From assembly GCA_963970005.1 (NCBI GenBank), contig CAXAMN010023707.1:293294-357293 (forward strand): a stretch of DNA of 64,000 nt. Direction: 5' to 3'. Shown in pieces: positions 54,678-64,000 of the stretch (its first letter is position 1; every line of letters begins with the position of its first letter). A model generated the notes under the pieces. It was not told the DNA's origin, did no database searches, and saw nothing but the letters and a program-made list of their open reading frames with translations. The position numbers and the translations under genes were made by a program. Source of the stretch: Durusdinium trenchii (taxonomy: Eukaryota; Sar; Dinophyceae; Suessiales; Symbiodiniaceae).

Positions 54678-54805
54678 GGTCGGCTTGACGGACCTCTACG
54701 AGCATTCCATGTGCTTACTCCACTACCAGGCCAATGGCCCCTCGGTGCGATTGTGCCTGAAACATGGAATTGGCATGGAGCCCTTCCACCAGCTTCCACC
54801 CACTG
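54678..54805 (+). CDS. Exon, unrecognised, Cys/His-containing
   Basis: Acceptor CTCTCAG. It reads VGLTDLYEHSMCLLHYQANG, then VRLCLKHGIGMEPFHQLPPT. If it ends at 54805 it joins 55454 in phase. Another frame is open over the same bases but has less natural codon use. Confidence 0.55.
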
Positions 54806-54845
54806 GAAGCTTTATTGGGGAAGTATTGTTCTTTCCTCCCAGTTC

Positions 54846-55125
54846 GACCCCCTGGAAGAAGGGACAAGAAGGGAAATAGACTAGTCTACAGTCTACCATC
54901 GTCTACCCATTGATTGGAGGTCCTTCTATTCAAACACACACCTGATATATCAGCTGTTTCTATAGGTCCTTCAACCACCCTCTGGCTGCTTCCATCCACT
55001 GGCTGCTTCCACCCGACCCCCTGGAGGAAGGGAAATAGACTAGTCTACCCGGAGTCTACCCATTGATTGGAGGTCTCCCTATTCCAATACATATATACCT
55101 AATAGATCAGCTTTTTATCTATACC
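54846..55125 (+). repeat. Imperfect direct duplication of a ~120-bp block
   Basis: GGGAAATAGACTAGTCTAC, then CTACCCATTGATTGGAGGTC and an AT-rich end occur at about 54866-54967 and 55030-55125. Partial relatives lie at 41437-41470 (plus) and about 61790-61820 (minus). Confidence 0.8.
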
Positions 55126-55133
55126 CTAGGGAT

Positions 55134-55232
55134 CCAGTCGTACCTTCTCATGTCCGGTGATTGGAGACACTCTTATGTGGGTTTTGAGGGTCCAGTCGTA
55201 CCTTCTGAGAAGGTACGACTGGATCCCTAGGG
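55134..55232 (+). repeat. 99-bp inverted-repeat element (CCCTAGGG family), copy B
   Basis: Perfect CCCTAGGG ends with arms CCCTAGGGATCCAGTCGTAC and its complement. Flanked by ATA on both sides, a possible 3-bp target duplication. Same length as copy A. Confidence 0.9.
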
Positions 55233-55453
55233 ATAGATTAAGATAGGGTTCGGCGAGTCGCGACCTGAGGGATGGATCAGTCTGCACATGAAAGACATGG
55301 AGCTCCTTGAGCTTGGTGAGCTCGGATCAGCGAACAAGCGCTGAACAAGCGTTTAAGCTTCACAGGACATTGGGAGATGGGTTTGCTGATCCAACCAGAA
55401 GATCAGGTGGTTTTCTTTGAAGCCACACAGCCTGCGACTAGCACACGACCCAG

Positions 55454-55554
55454 GATCTCTTCCGGCGGCCTGCGACTGCGACGCGCCTCGTTTCCTGCGC
55501 TTGCCGCGCTTCACTCACGGCGTAGTGCGCCGCGGCGCGGACCAGCTGCCGCAG
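55454..55554 (+). CDS. Exon, unrecognised
   Basis: Acceptor GACCCAG. It reads SLPAACDCDAPRFLRLPRFT and GVVRRGADQLPQ, ending at CAG before GACGCG. Two other frames are partly open. Confidence 0.45.
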
Positions 55555-55723
55555 GACGCGGGTGGACGGGGTGGATCACGTGGTCGACCAGCTTGGGCAT
55601 GTTTGGGCAGTCCGGAATTGAATGACGCTCATTATTTGAAGGTAACAGTGGTTCATGTATGTTTCTGCGCACTCCTCTTCTATTGTTTGTGTTCATCATT
55701 TTGTTACTTCATGTTCGCCGAAG

Positions 55724-55799
55724 GGCTTTGAAGGTGTGTGAGGGCATGTTGGGAGACCCGCCAGTGGAAATAGGACGCATGCTTGAGGCTCCATCGCAG
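55724..55799 (+). CDS. Exon, unrecognised
   Basis: Acceptor CCGAAG. It reads ALKVCEGMLGDPPVEIGRML plus EAPSQ, ending CAG before GAGGTACAG. The 8-bp string CAGGAGGT recurs at the next acceptor. Confidence 0.6.
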
Positions 55800-56050
55800 G
55801 AGGTACAGTACATTACAGCATCCTTTTTTGTCAGAACGGCGGCAGTCGATACTTGCACACTCCAATGGCCACTCAGGCTTCATACAACCCTACAAGACTT
55901 GTAAGACTGATCGCTCGCTACTTTCTTCAGCTCCAAAACGCGTTCATGAAAGAAGAATCCCATCCTTTTGCAGTTCAAATCTAGACCAATCCGCCTTCTC
56001 CAAAAGACCTTGTGTCTTCGGACCATCGCATGTTAGAGGGTCGAAGCCAG

Positions 56051-56166
56051 GAGGTTTTAGACCAAATTGATGCTTACACTGCTGTGGATGCGCACTTGGG
56101 CGAAGTACAGCACGGACATCCGTGGGCGAAGTACTGCGTGTCGACCGGAGGGAGTGTACTTGAAAG
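56051..56166 (+). CDS. Exon, unrecognised
   Basis: Acceptor GAAGCCAG. It reads EVLDQIDAYTAVDAHLGEVQ and HGHPWAKYCVSTGGSVLE. It joins 55799 in phase 0 and 56886 in phase. Hydrophobic spacing looks like a folded domain; no family recognised. Confidence 0.6.
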
Positions 56167-56885
56167 GGTGTAGCACGGGGGAGTACGGAATCGCTTCATC
56201 TCTACCAAAAACCTCGTCATTCCTCGGTTTTGGAGCACCTCATGCGCCTTCTTTTGCCCCGACTGCGAAGCCGCATGGTCCGTGAAAAGGAAGTACCGAA
56301 CTTGAAGGCCCTGTGCTTGACGTCACTTGCATTCGTTCGTTCGGATCCGGAGGCTAACCCCCATGTTGGTGCCCGATCCCGTTCGGGCGAGGAAACGGCT
56401 TCCCGAAGAATGAAAATCCATTTGGACTAAAACATCTAAAACCAGCTATGAACCTATACGTGTCCAGAATATGTCAGCTATTTACACCTCATTTCGTTGC
56501 AGAAAAACTCATGACCGTTTTGGGACGTTTCACCGGATCTGGGGCCCCGACTCAGCGGACGAGCTCATTGAAACCAAAAAGACCATCGAAAACACAGCCC
56601 TTCTTTGGCTGTTGCAAGATTGTTGTTTTTCTTCGTTACTGATAGTGGTTCAGGGATTGATCAGAATCTTCAGAAAAAGAAAAAACACACACACGACACA
56701 CGCCCTCCTTCATATGTTCACGCCTTCACATTAAAAGTAAAGCCCTGCTTCATATCACGACCTGTTCCAGTCTCTTTGAGACCCTTCCTAACACCAACCG
56801 GTTTTCTTTCACGCTAAAATCGCTATAATCGATCTGCTCAGCCTCCACTCACTCCGCAGCCATCGGTTTTCCGGGACCTCAAAGG

Positions 56886-56983
56886 CAGCTCTTCGCTTCG
56901 GCAGTGCGGCTGCTCTTGGGCCGCTTGCGACACCTGGAGCAAATCACTCAGCGGCCGCTGCTCAAGTGCCTCCCCTGGCGCAG
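56886..56983 (+). CDS. Exon, unrecognised, amphipathic
   Basis: Follows AAAGG, a string also at the preceding donor. It reads QLFASAVRLLLGRLRHLEQI and RPLLKCLPW, ending CGCAG before GC. Leu/Arg spacing suggests an amphipathic helix. Confidence 0.5.
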
Positions 56984-57607
56984 GCGGGCGCGGAGGGCCC
57001 GCAGATGGTCAGATGGGAGGAGCATTGTGGAGGAGCCGGACAAGACGGAGAGGAATTTTTTTTGTCGGAGTCTGGATGGACGGTATATGTTTGAGTGGCG
57101 GTTTTGTGAGTCAGAGTCGGGTAAACCCAGGCGGAGTTTAGGAGAGAATGGTGCTGTAAAACTGGTCGAGCGAAGGGTTTGCTTACACACCGGAAGACAG
57201 ACCGGTCCAGTATTGGATTGTTCGTTTGTGCATGTGATTTGCTTGGTGGAAAAGCCGAATGTTTGATACATATTATTCAGCGACGGCACTGTTCAGTGCT
57301 GCCATGAGCATTGACTGGGTTGCTGAATATGATGAGCCTGGATTATTCAATTAACGTTTATTAAGTACATTATAGCTTTCATAGCAAAGTAAAGAAGTTT
57401 CCTTGTCCAAATGCACCAAATCCACCTAATTACCCAATCGAAAATTTTCAAAGTTTCAACATTTGACCCACCAAATTGGGACCCGAACCAATGTATAGGT
57501 ATCTCATGGTATCTCAAAGTGTTATCCAATATATAACATCACTTGACCAACCCTCATGGGTGTAGAGTCTAAAACTTATCCAGCATGTTTTCTTAAGGCA
57601 TAGGTAT

Positions 57608-57691
57608 CAAAAAAAAAATAAAAAGAGCATCAAAAAAAAAATAAAAACAGGATCAAAATAAAAATAAAAAGCGAATCAAAAAAAAAATATT
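57608..57691 (-). repeat. A/T-rich repeat, inverted partner of 58459-58545
   Basis: On the minus strand GAATATTTTTTTTTT, GATTCGC and T-rich blocks ending GATCC match the plus strand at 58459. Confidence 0.75.
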
Positions 57692-57717
57692 CCTTGATAG
57701 GCCTCTTCTGCTGCTCT

Positions 57718-57965
57718 CCTGGCCTTTTGGTCTGCGGGTCCTCTGGTAATGTGGTCCCTTGGTCCTTTGGTCCCTTGGTCCTCTGGTCCACTGGTCCTTT
57801 GGTCCCCTGGTCCCTTGGTCCTTTAGTCCACTGGTCCCCTAGTCCTCCGGTCTCCTGGTCCTCTGGTCCTGTGGTCCGCTGGTCCCCTGGTATCCTAGTC
57901 CTTCTGTCTCCTGGTCCGCTGGTCTTTTGCTCTCCTACGGCGCTCGTCTGTCGATCTCCTGGTCC
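57718..57965 (+). repeat. 8-bp minisatellite GGTCCYNT
   Basis: About 30 units such as GGTCCTTT, GGTCCCTT and GGTCCACT. The Trp/Pro/Leu-rich plus frame and Gly/Pro/Asp-rich minus frame are by-products. Confidence 0.95.
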
Positions 57966-58285
57966 CCTGCTTGCGCAAATAGAGGCTTGATTGCTTTCTA
58001 CTAGAGGCAGCTCCCTGGGAAGAAAGTAGGTACCCAACGATAAGGTAGCCGTCCAGTCATTGAGTAGCCCTACTCGAAAAATGGTTCACCAGCTTGGTGA
58101 AAAAGACCCTGTACGGCTGCGACCGCAATGCACCCATTAGAAATAGACTGGTCCACCACATCTTTTTCCTGAGGCGATTCCCATCCAGGCACCTTCCGAT
58201 GCTGCTACACCCATTCCAAACACTTCTCTGCTCTGAGCGCTCTGACAACGCCATGTAGGGCCTAACTTCGTGTGAACGCCGTGAC

Positions 58286-58326
58286 TACTGCTACTGCTAC
58301 CACTACTACTACTACTACTCCTCCTC

Positions 58327-58360
<34 letters not shown>

Positions 58361-58396
58361 GCTACGCTGCTGCTACTGCTACTGCTACTGCTACTC

Positions 58397-58436
<40 letters not shown>

Positions 58437-58437
58437 C
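58286..58437 (+). repeat. TAC/TCC/TGC trinucleotide cluster
   Basis: Successive runs of TAC, TCC and TGC, then mixed TGCTAC, then TAC again, all on a 3-bp period. Confidence 0.95.
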
Positions 58438-58458
58438 CCAACCATCCTCAGTGGGCTA

Positions 58459-58545
58459 GAATATTTTTTTTTGATTCCCTTTTTATTTTTTTATTGATCC
58501 CCGTTGAATATTTTTTTGTTGATTCTATTTTATTTTTATTTTGAT
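58459..58545 (+). repeat. A/T-rich repeat, inverted partner of 57608-57691
   Basis: GAATATTTTTTTTTGATTCC with TTTTTATT and TTGATCC blocks. A second partial unit starts at about 58508. Confidence 0.75.
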
Positions 58546-59731
58546 CCCTTACCCTTTTCTTAAGGTGCTGTACATATAGCTTTGCCATGACCACAGAGCA
58601 CCGGCAAGGCTTTGGCAGAGCACTCGCTATGTGCCTGGCCTTTGGCATGGGCCCTACGAGCTCTCGAGCTAAAAGGTGGCAGCGCTTCTAGCTGCCAAGG
58701 AAGGTTTTGGAATCACACCGAAAAGACACCAATAGGACGGGCGTTTGAAGTGGCAAAGGCCCATATATGCATATATGATATGACCCATTTTGTTGTACTT
58801 CTCCCCGATTTGCAAGTGGCTGGTGTTCAGCGCTCTACAGGATAGGTGCACAAGCAAACCTCCTCAACGTCTGGAAGAGCTCTACAGCTACACGTTGTAC
58901 TGGTTGTTTGCTTTTGGGATCATATTCTTCGACACTCGATTTGGGGTTTTCGACACGAGTCGGCGGCCAGAAGCTGTGGGTCATGGCATGGCATGACGGC
59001 GTCGCCAAACGAACTTGCTTCCAGCTCCAACGAACGGTTTGTGTTTCCCGCGATCAATCTACAAGCTCTGGGGCAGCATGGAGGCAAGAACCAGAGTCTC
59101 CCTCTGACAGCTGAGGGAAAATGTTGGGAGTCTTTGCATGTATTGGACTGTTTGTGGAAACCTTCGGGATGAAGAGATTGCACAACTCGTTAGGTGTAGC
59201 ACAGTTCACTTGTGATCAAGACAATTGACATTCTGCAGCCTTCTCTGGCTTGAGCTTACGAACATGCTTGATCAAGTGGTATCAAGTGCAAGGGATGAGA
59301 CGGATGATATGACCATTTATCAAGAAAAACAAAGGGTCGACCGTCCACTATCCAGTCAGTCGTGTATTTAGAGCATCAACCTGAGTGGGGGAGGGTCATC
59401 GCTCCAAATCGCAACTGAGAGGTTCACACTTCACTAGGGCAAGTCCTTCCAGTCTGATTCAGAATCTGTTGCAGCACAGGTTTCCCTCAGAATCTTCAGA
59501 AGAGACTCACCTGACTGAAGTGGTACTTTCCCAGTTTTGGGAACTGGAAGACAAATGACATGAATGACTCTGCAGAATCCCTCATACTGGTACGGTGCCA
59601 TATTTCAAAGAAAGGACCATACTGAAAGCGTCCCCGTCCATTTTCCGACCAGGGTCCACCCTTTCGTCAAGTCAGCTCAGTCGATCTCCGTCGCCCAGAG
59701 CGTCCTCGCCTGTCGTCATCGGACCGGCGCC

Positions 59732-59785
59732 ATGGCTCCCAAGAAGGTGCCCGAGAAGAAACCGCCCGAGAAGGCCTCCGAGAAG
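59732..59785 (+). CDS. Exon 1 of the Lys/Pro/Glu-rich gene
   Basis: Eighteen codons from ATG. Donor GAGAAG|GCG; GAAGGCG recurs at the next acceptor. Two XPEK-type repeats. Confidence 0.6.
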
Positions 59786-62700
59786 GCGTTTTCCGTGTTT
59801 TCTGCGAGTTGGCGTGGCGGAGTCAGGTCCGATCGAGTCAGGTCCGGCCGAGGAGCGGAAGTGAAAGCCATGAAGACCGGTTCATTGAGGAAGACTAGAG
59901 GACAGTCGTCAAGTGGAAGCCATGAATGAAGCTCGTCAGGTTCTTTGAGCCGGTGGTAGGAGACATCATTGTTTGACACAAGGTAAACATGGCCGCACCC
60001 ATGTTTTTCTTGTCGAACTCAGCAACATTGCCCTGCGGTTCGGTTGTTGGATAGGAGTGAGCAAAATCCAAGCAACTGAAACCATGCTGCATAATATGTT
60101 TGTTGTTGTTGCATCTATGATTTGTTGAAGAAGACGTTCCAGCATCAGCATGATCGACCTCGCCGTTGAAGGGTCTTGCCATTCAACATCCTTCAACAAA
60201 GAAATCTTGAAAACTTGGCCAAGGTTTGAAAGACATCCCTGAAAATACTCGGAATCCTCCACGCGAGGAGAAGAAGGCGCCCAAGGCAGTGCCTGCCAAG
60301 GCGGCGCCCAAGGCGGACAAAGCAAGCCGCAGGCGTGGCGCCGCCCGGGTGGGCGAATTTGGACGTCTTTGAGGGGAACCCAAATATATACTAGTAATTG
60401 GGTATCTTGGATCATCTTCGGACACACTTTTTTCATTCAAAGTCAAAGTCTAAAGATGTCTCAAGGCATGTTCATATCACCATGCCTTTCCCAGGTTTGT
60501 TCCCTTTCCGAACTGCTTGGCTTGGCGCAGGCAGGCGAAGGCCGCAGAGGAGGCAGAGAAGCAGGCGACCATAGAGGCAATGATGTGGCTTGGCAGCCAG
60601 GATGAGCCAGAGAGACATGGTGATACATAGTGTTGCATGGTTTTCCGTGGACTGGTCATGGAGCGGGGGTTGGAGCATGTTGGAGCTACAAATCGAATCA
60701 ACTATTGATGGATTCCTAGGGACTTCTGCGCAGGCTTGTGGTGACTTGCTTACTGGAGTACAAGACCTAAGTCTTGCACCAGTGGAGGTCCTACACCTTG
60801 GTATCCCCCATAAGCAATTTTATGTTCAGCTTTTTAAGATGCTTTGTCTCATTCTCAAAATGCTGCCAGCGGCAAGGCGCTGTTGATCGTCAATCCGGGA
60901 GACATGGGTGTGTCCTCCCATTGGGCAACGACCTCCAAGGTTCGGAAAATCGACCAGTCTACCCAGCCAGGGCCAGGGGGTTCTTCCGGATCCATACACA
61001 TCCTGTTTGCAGTCTTGGACCTACCCGGAGGCCTGGTTCCTTATTTAAACGATGGCTTCTAAAGACCTGCCACTTCAGATACCCCTCACAACTGGAGAGC
61101 ACTAGGAGATAAGATGATTGCCAACATCAGCGAAGTGGCACAGTTGCACCAAGAGGCATATAATGGTGAGTGCCTTTAAACATATTGGGTACTGTATGAT
61201 TACATATGACCCCAGAGGCCCCAGAGTTCAGTTCAAGAGTGGTGAACATCTTCGACGTCCGACTTTCGACTGGTGCAAGTGGGGCATGGAGGTAGTGTAC
61301 CCTCATTCATAGTATACTTTTGGTTAATTTTGAGGGTGTTTATGGAAGACTTGTAGCGCAGGTTAACAAGGTTGCCAATTCCCTGGCAGTGAACTGTCAT
61401 TTCAAAGTGTTTGATTTCCAGGTGGGCTGGCCAGGTGAATCTAAATTCCAGCACAAAATGCCTGCCGTGTTAAGACCTCAAGCGCGGCCTGGGCGTGGGA
61501 ATTGGAGTCACTTCAAAACCTCCACCCTAGAAGTCCAAAGGACATATTTTGACTTAAGTAAAGGGAATTCCTTTTCGGGTCACTTAAAGATCGTTCTTTG
61601 TATAGTCTTTGACTCCTAGAGTTTACTTCAGAGTTTGAGGATTTAGTCGCCTCAATCGCCTCAGTCTTGAGGAATCCTGACTGTGAAGAGGAAGAGGAAG
61701 ATGATGAGCCAGAGGCAATGGGTTGTCATTTTTGCGTTCTTGCATGTTGTTGCATTACTTGCTGAGATGAACAAATCCCATTTGGGTGTGTATTCGAATA
61801 GGAAGAGGTCTAGACCCTTCTATACCCTCTGGAAGAAGGAAAACATACCCGCAAATGATTGGTGAGGGATGGTGAGGGGGGTTTAATTTAACGATTGTCC
61901 ATCAATTTTCCTATTAAAGTACAACATCATATTCGGTTTGCTCTTGATTCAACGAAGAGGAGATGTTTTGTTGCTGAGCTTCTGGCCTCCGCGAGGCCGG
62001 CGCGCGCGGCGCCGACTCCAGCTTCCGGCCGGCTCCCAGAAAGGCTGAGGAGGCCAGTGGCCAAGAGGGGGGATGGTCTTCCAAATGGACAGTTGGCACC
62101 CTCAACAATCAAGAAAGACACGGTCACAACTTAAAATAGACATTTCAGGTGTTGTCATTGTAGCTTGATTCTTCAACAGAAGGGGTATTTGACTGGAAGT
62201 CACAAGGTTCGATGAATCTTCACATCATGGGTGTCCTGTTACACTGTTACACCCCTGGAATCATCATGGACTTGGAGTTCACCACCTATTTGGAGGATTT
62301 CACGGTCACTCTTTCAGGGCCATGGGGCCATGCTGATTCACTTCCATGTAGTACTCACATGTAGTGTGGTGGGGTGGGTTTCCCACAGATGTTGATCCAA
62401 CATATCCATTGGGGCACAGCTTCAGCATCGATGGGACTCGATTTCTTCTCGTTACTGCCACATCGTGGGATCAAACCCATGGGACACTGCTTTCATCCGG
62501 ATGAATCGATCTTCTCATCGTAGGATATGGTGTCGTGGGTCAATGCACCCGTCTCCCCAAGCCAGGGTAGGTTGAGCTCCTTAATAGTTTGTCCGTTTAC
62601 TTTTGGTGATCAACCCAGGATTTCCCGGTGTCATGGCCCACACGCACCATCGAGCACCGGCCTCCGACCTCGGTCAGGAGACGATCTCGGATGCCATGCG

Positions 62701-63304
62701 CGAGGAGTGGGGGGTGGGGTGGGGCGCGCTACGGCACAGCCATCGAGGATGTGGATCAGTCCGGACTGATGACTGATCCAACCTTGGGATTCTCCTAATA
62801 TTAAGTGCAATAGCTGTTGTGAAGTCTCTTTTGCAATTTCTTATCACATATCAAGTTGATTGCTATTTTTGATGAACAACTTCACTAGCAGTCAAACGTA
62901 TATTTTGTTGCACTGTATATGGTTGGTGTCATATACTGTTAGCTGGTCAGGATACCTGGTGAAGTGAGGAGTCAACATTTAACCACTACGATCCAAAGTT
63001 TAGACTCTTTGGCAGATTCTAGACACTGCAAACTGACAAGTGCTGCCTTGCTACCAAACGCAGGTGTTGAACATCTGGCAGAATGAATCTGAACACATGT
63101 TTTTTTGCGATCCCTCATTCATGGGGTGAGCCGCCCCATGCGTTTCGCTGTTCTTTTTCTGCCAACCTGTCCGACCCGTTCCTGGCCGAGCAACGTGACC
63201 GGCGTCCCGCGGCTGTCCAGCGAGAGGAGTTCCGGCGGCGGCGCGAGGAACGCCTGGCGCAGCTTGAGGCGGAGCGCGCGGAGAAGAGCACGAGCCGCGG
63301 CAAG
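59732..63304 (+). CDS. Multi-exon gene for a Lys/Ala/Pro/Glu-rich protein (approximate limits)
   Basis: Exon 1, 59732-59785: ATG in good context (GCGCC before it), reading MAPKKVPEKKPPEKASEK and ending AAG before GC. Exon 2, 60277-60332: APKAVPAKAAPKADKAS, phase 0 in and two bases out. Exon 3, 60531-60600: QAKAAEEAEKQATIEAMM, completing an Arg codon with the previous AG. A possible exon lies at 61979-62064. The last exon, 63131-63304, reads LSDPFLAEQRDRRPAAVQRE and then a charged coiled-coil-like stretch, EERLAQLEAERAEKS. The first three exons join in phase with AG|GC donors. The product would be basic and largely disordered, with a helical end; nuclear or nucleic-acid association is a guess. 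The true 3' end may lie outside the window. Confidence 0.55.
60277..60332 (+). CDS. Exon 2 of the Lys/Pro/Glu-rich gene
   Basis: Reads APKAVPAKAAPKADKAS then RR across the junction. Donor CGCAG|GC. The preceding bases would also be open (PREEKK), so the start could be some codons upstream. Confidence 0.6.
60531..60600 (+). CDS. Exon 3 of the Lys/Pro/Glu-rich gene
   Basis: Acceptor GGCGCAG. It reads QAKAAEEAEKQATIEAMMW, helix-forming. Possible GA donor at 60601, or an earlier one at 60577. Confidence 0.55.
60601..61978. other. Presumed intron sequence, nothing recognised
   Basis: No exon-like frame, apart from a short one near 60873 (ASGKALLIVNPGDMG) that lacks a partner. Confidence 0.4.
61979..62064 (+). 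CDS. Possible exon 4, frame uncertain
   Basis: After GCTGAG a frame reads LLASARPARAAPTPASGRLP. A second frame (SSFRPAPRKAEEASGQ) is equally plausible. Confidence 0.3.
63131..63304 (+). CDS. Last visible exon, charged helix
   Basis: Acceptor GGTGAG, donor GGCAAG|GC, phase 0 at both ends. Contains REEFRRRREERLAQLEAER, typical of a single long charged helix or coiled coil. Confidence 0.55.
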
Positions 63305-64000
63305 GCAGGGGCACGGCGGGGTTTCGGGAAGGGCGCGGTGTTGGCGGGGTTTTTCGCTGGTGGTTTTCGGGTGTGGAGGAGTGTCTATACATACCTAGAA
63401 GATCCTTTGGGCAGAAACTCTTGCCTTTTCCGGGAAGAGCGGCTCTTCCCGTCCTGGGGCGGAAATCAGCTGTTTGCCGCGGAAATGTGTTTGTTGCCGC
63501 GAATATTCCCTTTCAGGAATCCACTGAGACAAAGACTACATATTCTAGAGGAGTTGAATATTCTTGTGGTTTACATTGGGCATTTCTGCCTGGAAAGGTC
63601 ACCGCAATGAGAAAAAAACATGAAAAAACAATTTGAGCGCTTAAGTTTCCACCTCTACCTGCAAGTCTGGCTACCATCATATCATATACGTGTCTTTGTT
63701 TTTGAAGGTTTCTTGTGCGGAATGAGCACAAAAGGACTAAAATCAGTCCAAAGTTGAAAACACCTGGCGCAAAAATGCACGGGAAAAAGGCAGAAATACC
63801 CGGGAAAGAGGCGGACATACGCGGGAAAACAGCGGAAATTTCCTGGTAGAAGGCGGGATTTAAGAACAGTGCCTTTGATGCCTTTGAAGGGCTTGAACAT
63901 ATGTCGCAGCCCCTTTGTGAATGTCATGAATTTTGAAGTGTCAAAATCGTGGGGTGTCAGATCTTGAGATGTGAAGCTATGTCCTTGCAGAACGATATGT
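63305..64000. other. No gene recognised
   Basis: Short imperfect repeats CGGGAA-AGGCGGA near 63778-63860. No exon-like frame with splice partners. Confidence 0.5.

Larger units (their letters stand above)
56984..59731. other. Repeat-rich non-coding stretch
   Basis: Contains the minisatellite, the A/T inverted repeat pair and the trinucleotide cluster listed separately. The frame at about 58960-59030 (KLWVMAWHDGVAKRTC) is possible but unsupported. Confidence 0.5.

Noticed and set aside
57630-58037. Gly/Pro/Asp-rich open frame resembling a repetitive structural protein
   Set aside because: It is the translation of the 8-bp minisatellite; an 8-bp unit cycles through three frames and gives no stable peptide repeat under selection.
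1-64000. CRISPR arrays, prophage, bacterial operons
   Set aside because: No evenly spaced identical repeats with unique spacers, no ribosome-binding sites before ORFs and no tightly packed genes; the window is eukaryotic.

Overview
This window reads as nuclear DNA of a dinoflagellate, most likely a Symbiodiniaceae-type alga. Evidence: very low coding density; short exons of roughly 45-250 bases; introns that open with GC or GA as often as GT and whose acceptor AG is followed by G; short direct repeats spanning both ends of introns; many small fold-back elements; and a copia-type retrotransposon. No rRNA, tRNA, CRISPR array or bacterial-type operon was recognised. Assignment to the group is inference from these signs; I could not run a search.

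Layout. 1-14 kb: no convincing gene, with dispersed repeats and GC-rich islands. 14.07-16.24 kb: a secreted arylsulfatase, the clearest host gene, two exons, plus strand, with one catalytic segment apparently lost. 18.8-22.2 kb: a possible minus-strand gene of lysine-rich exons, mixed with simple repeats and an assembly gap. 22.71-30.25 kb: a complete LTR retrotransposon on the minus strand with identical 122-bp LTRs and a 5-bp target duplication. It encodes gag, protease, an unusual middle region with cytosine-methyltransferase-like motifs, integrase, reverse transcriptase and RNase H. 30.3-35.2 kb: non-coding, with a telomere-like tract and small inverted-repeat elements. 35.29-46.6 kb: a plus-strand multi-exon gene for an unrecognised secreted or membrane-anchored protein, several of whose exons join in phase. 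48.6-57.0 kb: further plus-strand exons, either a second gene or the same one continued. 57-59.7 kb: minisatellite and inverted A/T-rich repeats. 59.73-63.3 kb: exons of a Lys/Ala/Pro/Glu-rich protein with a coiled-coil-like segment.

Two points cut across the window. First, reading-frame breaks in both the retrotransposon and a host exon are each repaired by changing a single-base run by one base. This suggests either assembly error or a real bias, so the broken frames should not be taken at face value. Second, intron ends carry 4-8 bp direct repeats, and several introns or gene flanks hold fold-back elements, which fits intron gain by small transposable elements.

No clear joint pathway links the host genes. 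The sulfatase would act in the secretory pathway or outside the cell on sulfated polysaccharides. The 35-46 kb protein also begins with a signal sequence or signal anchor.
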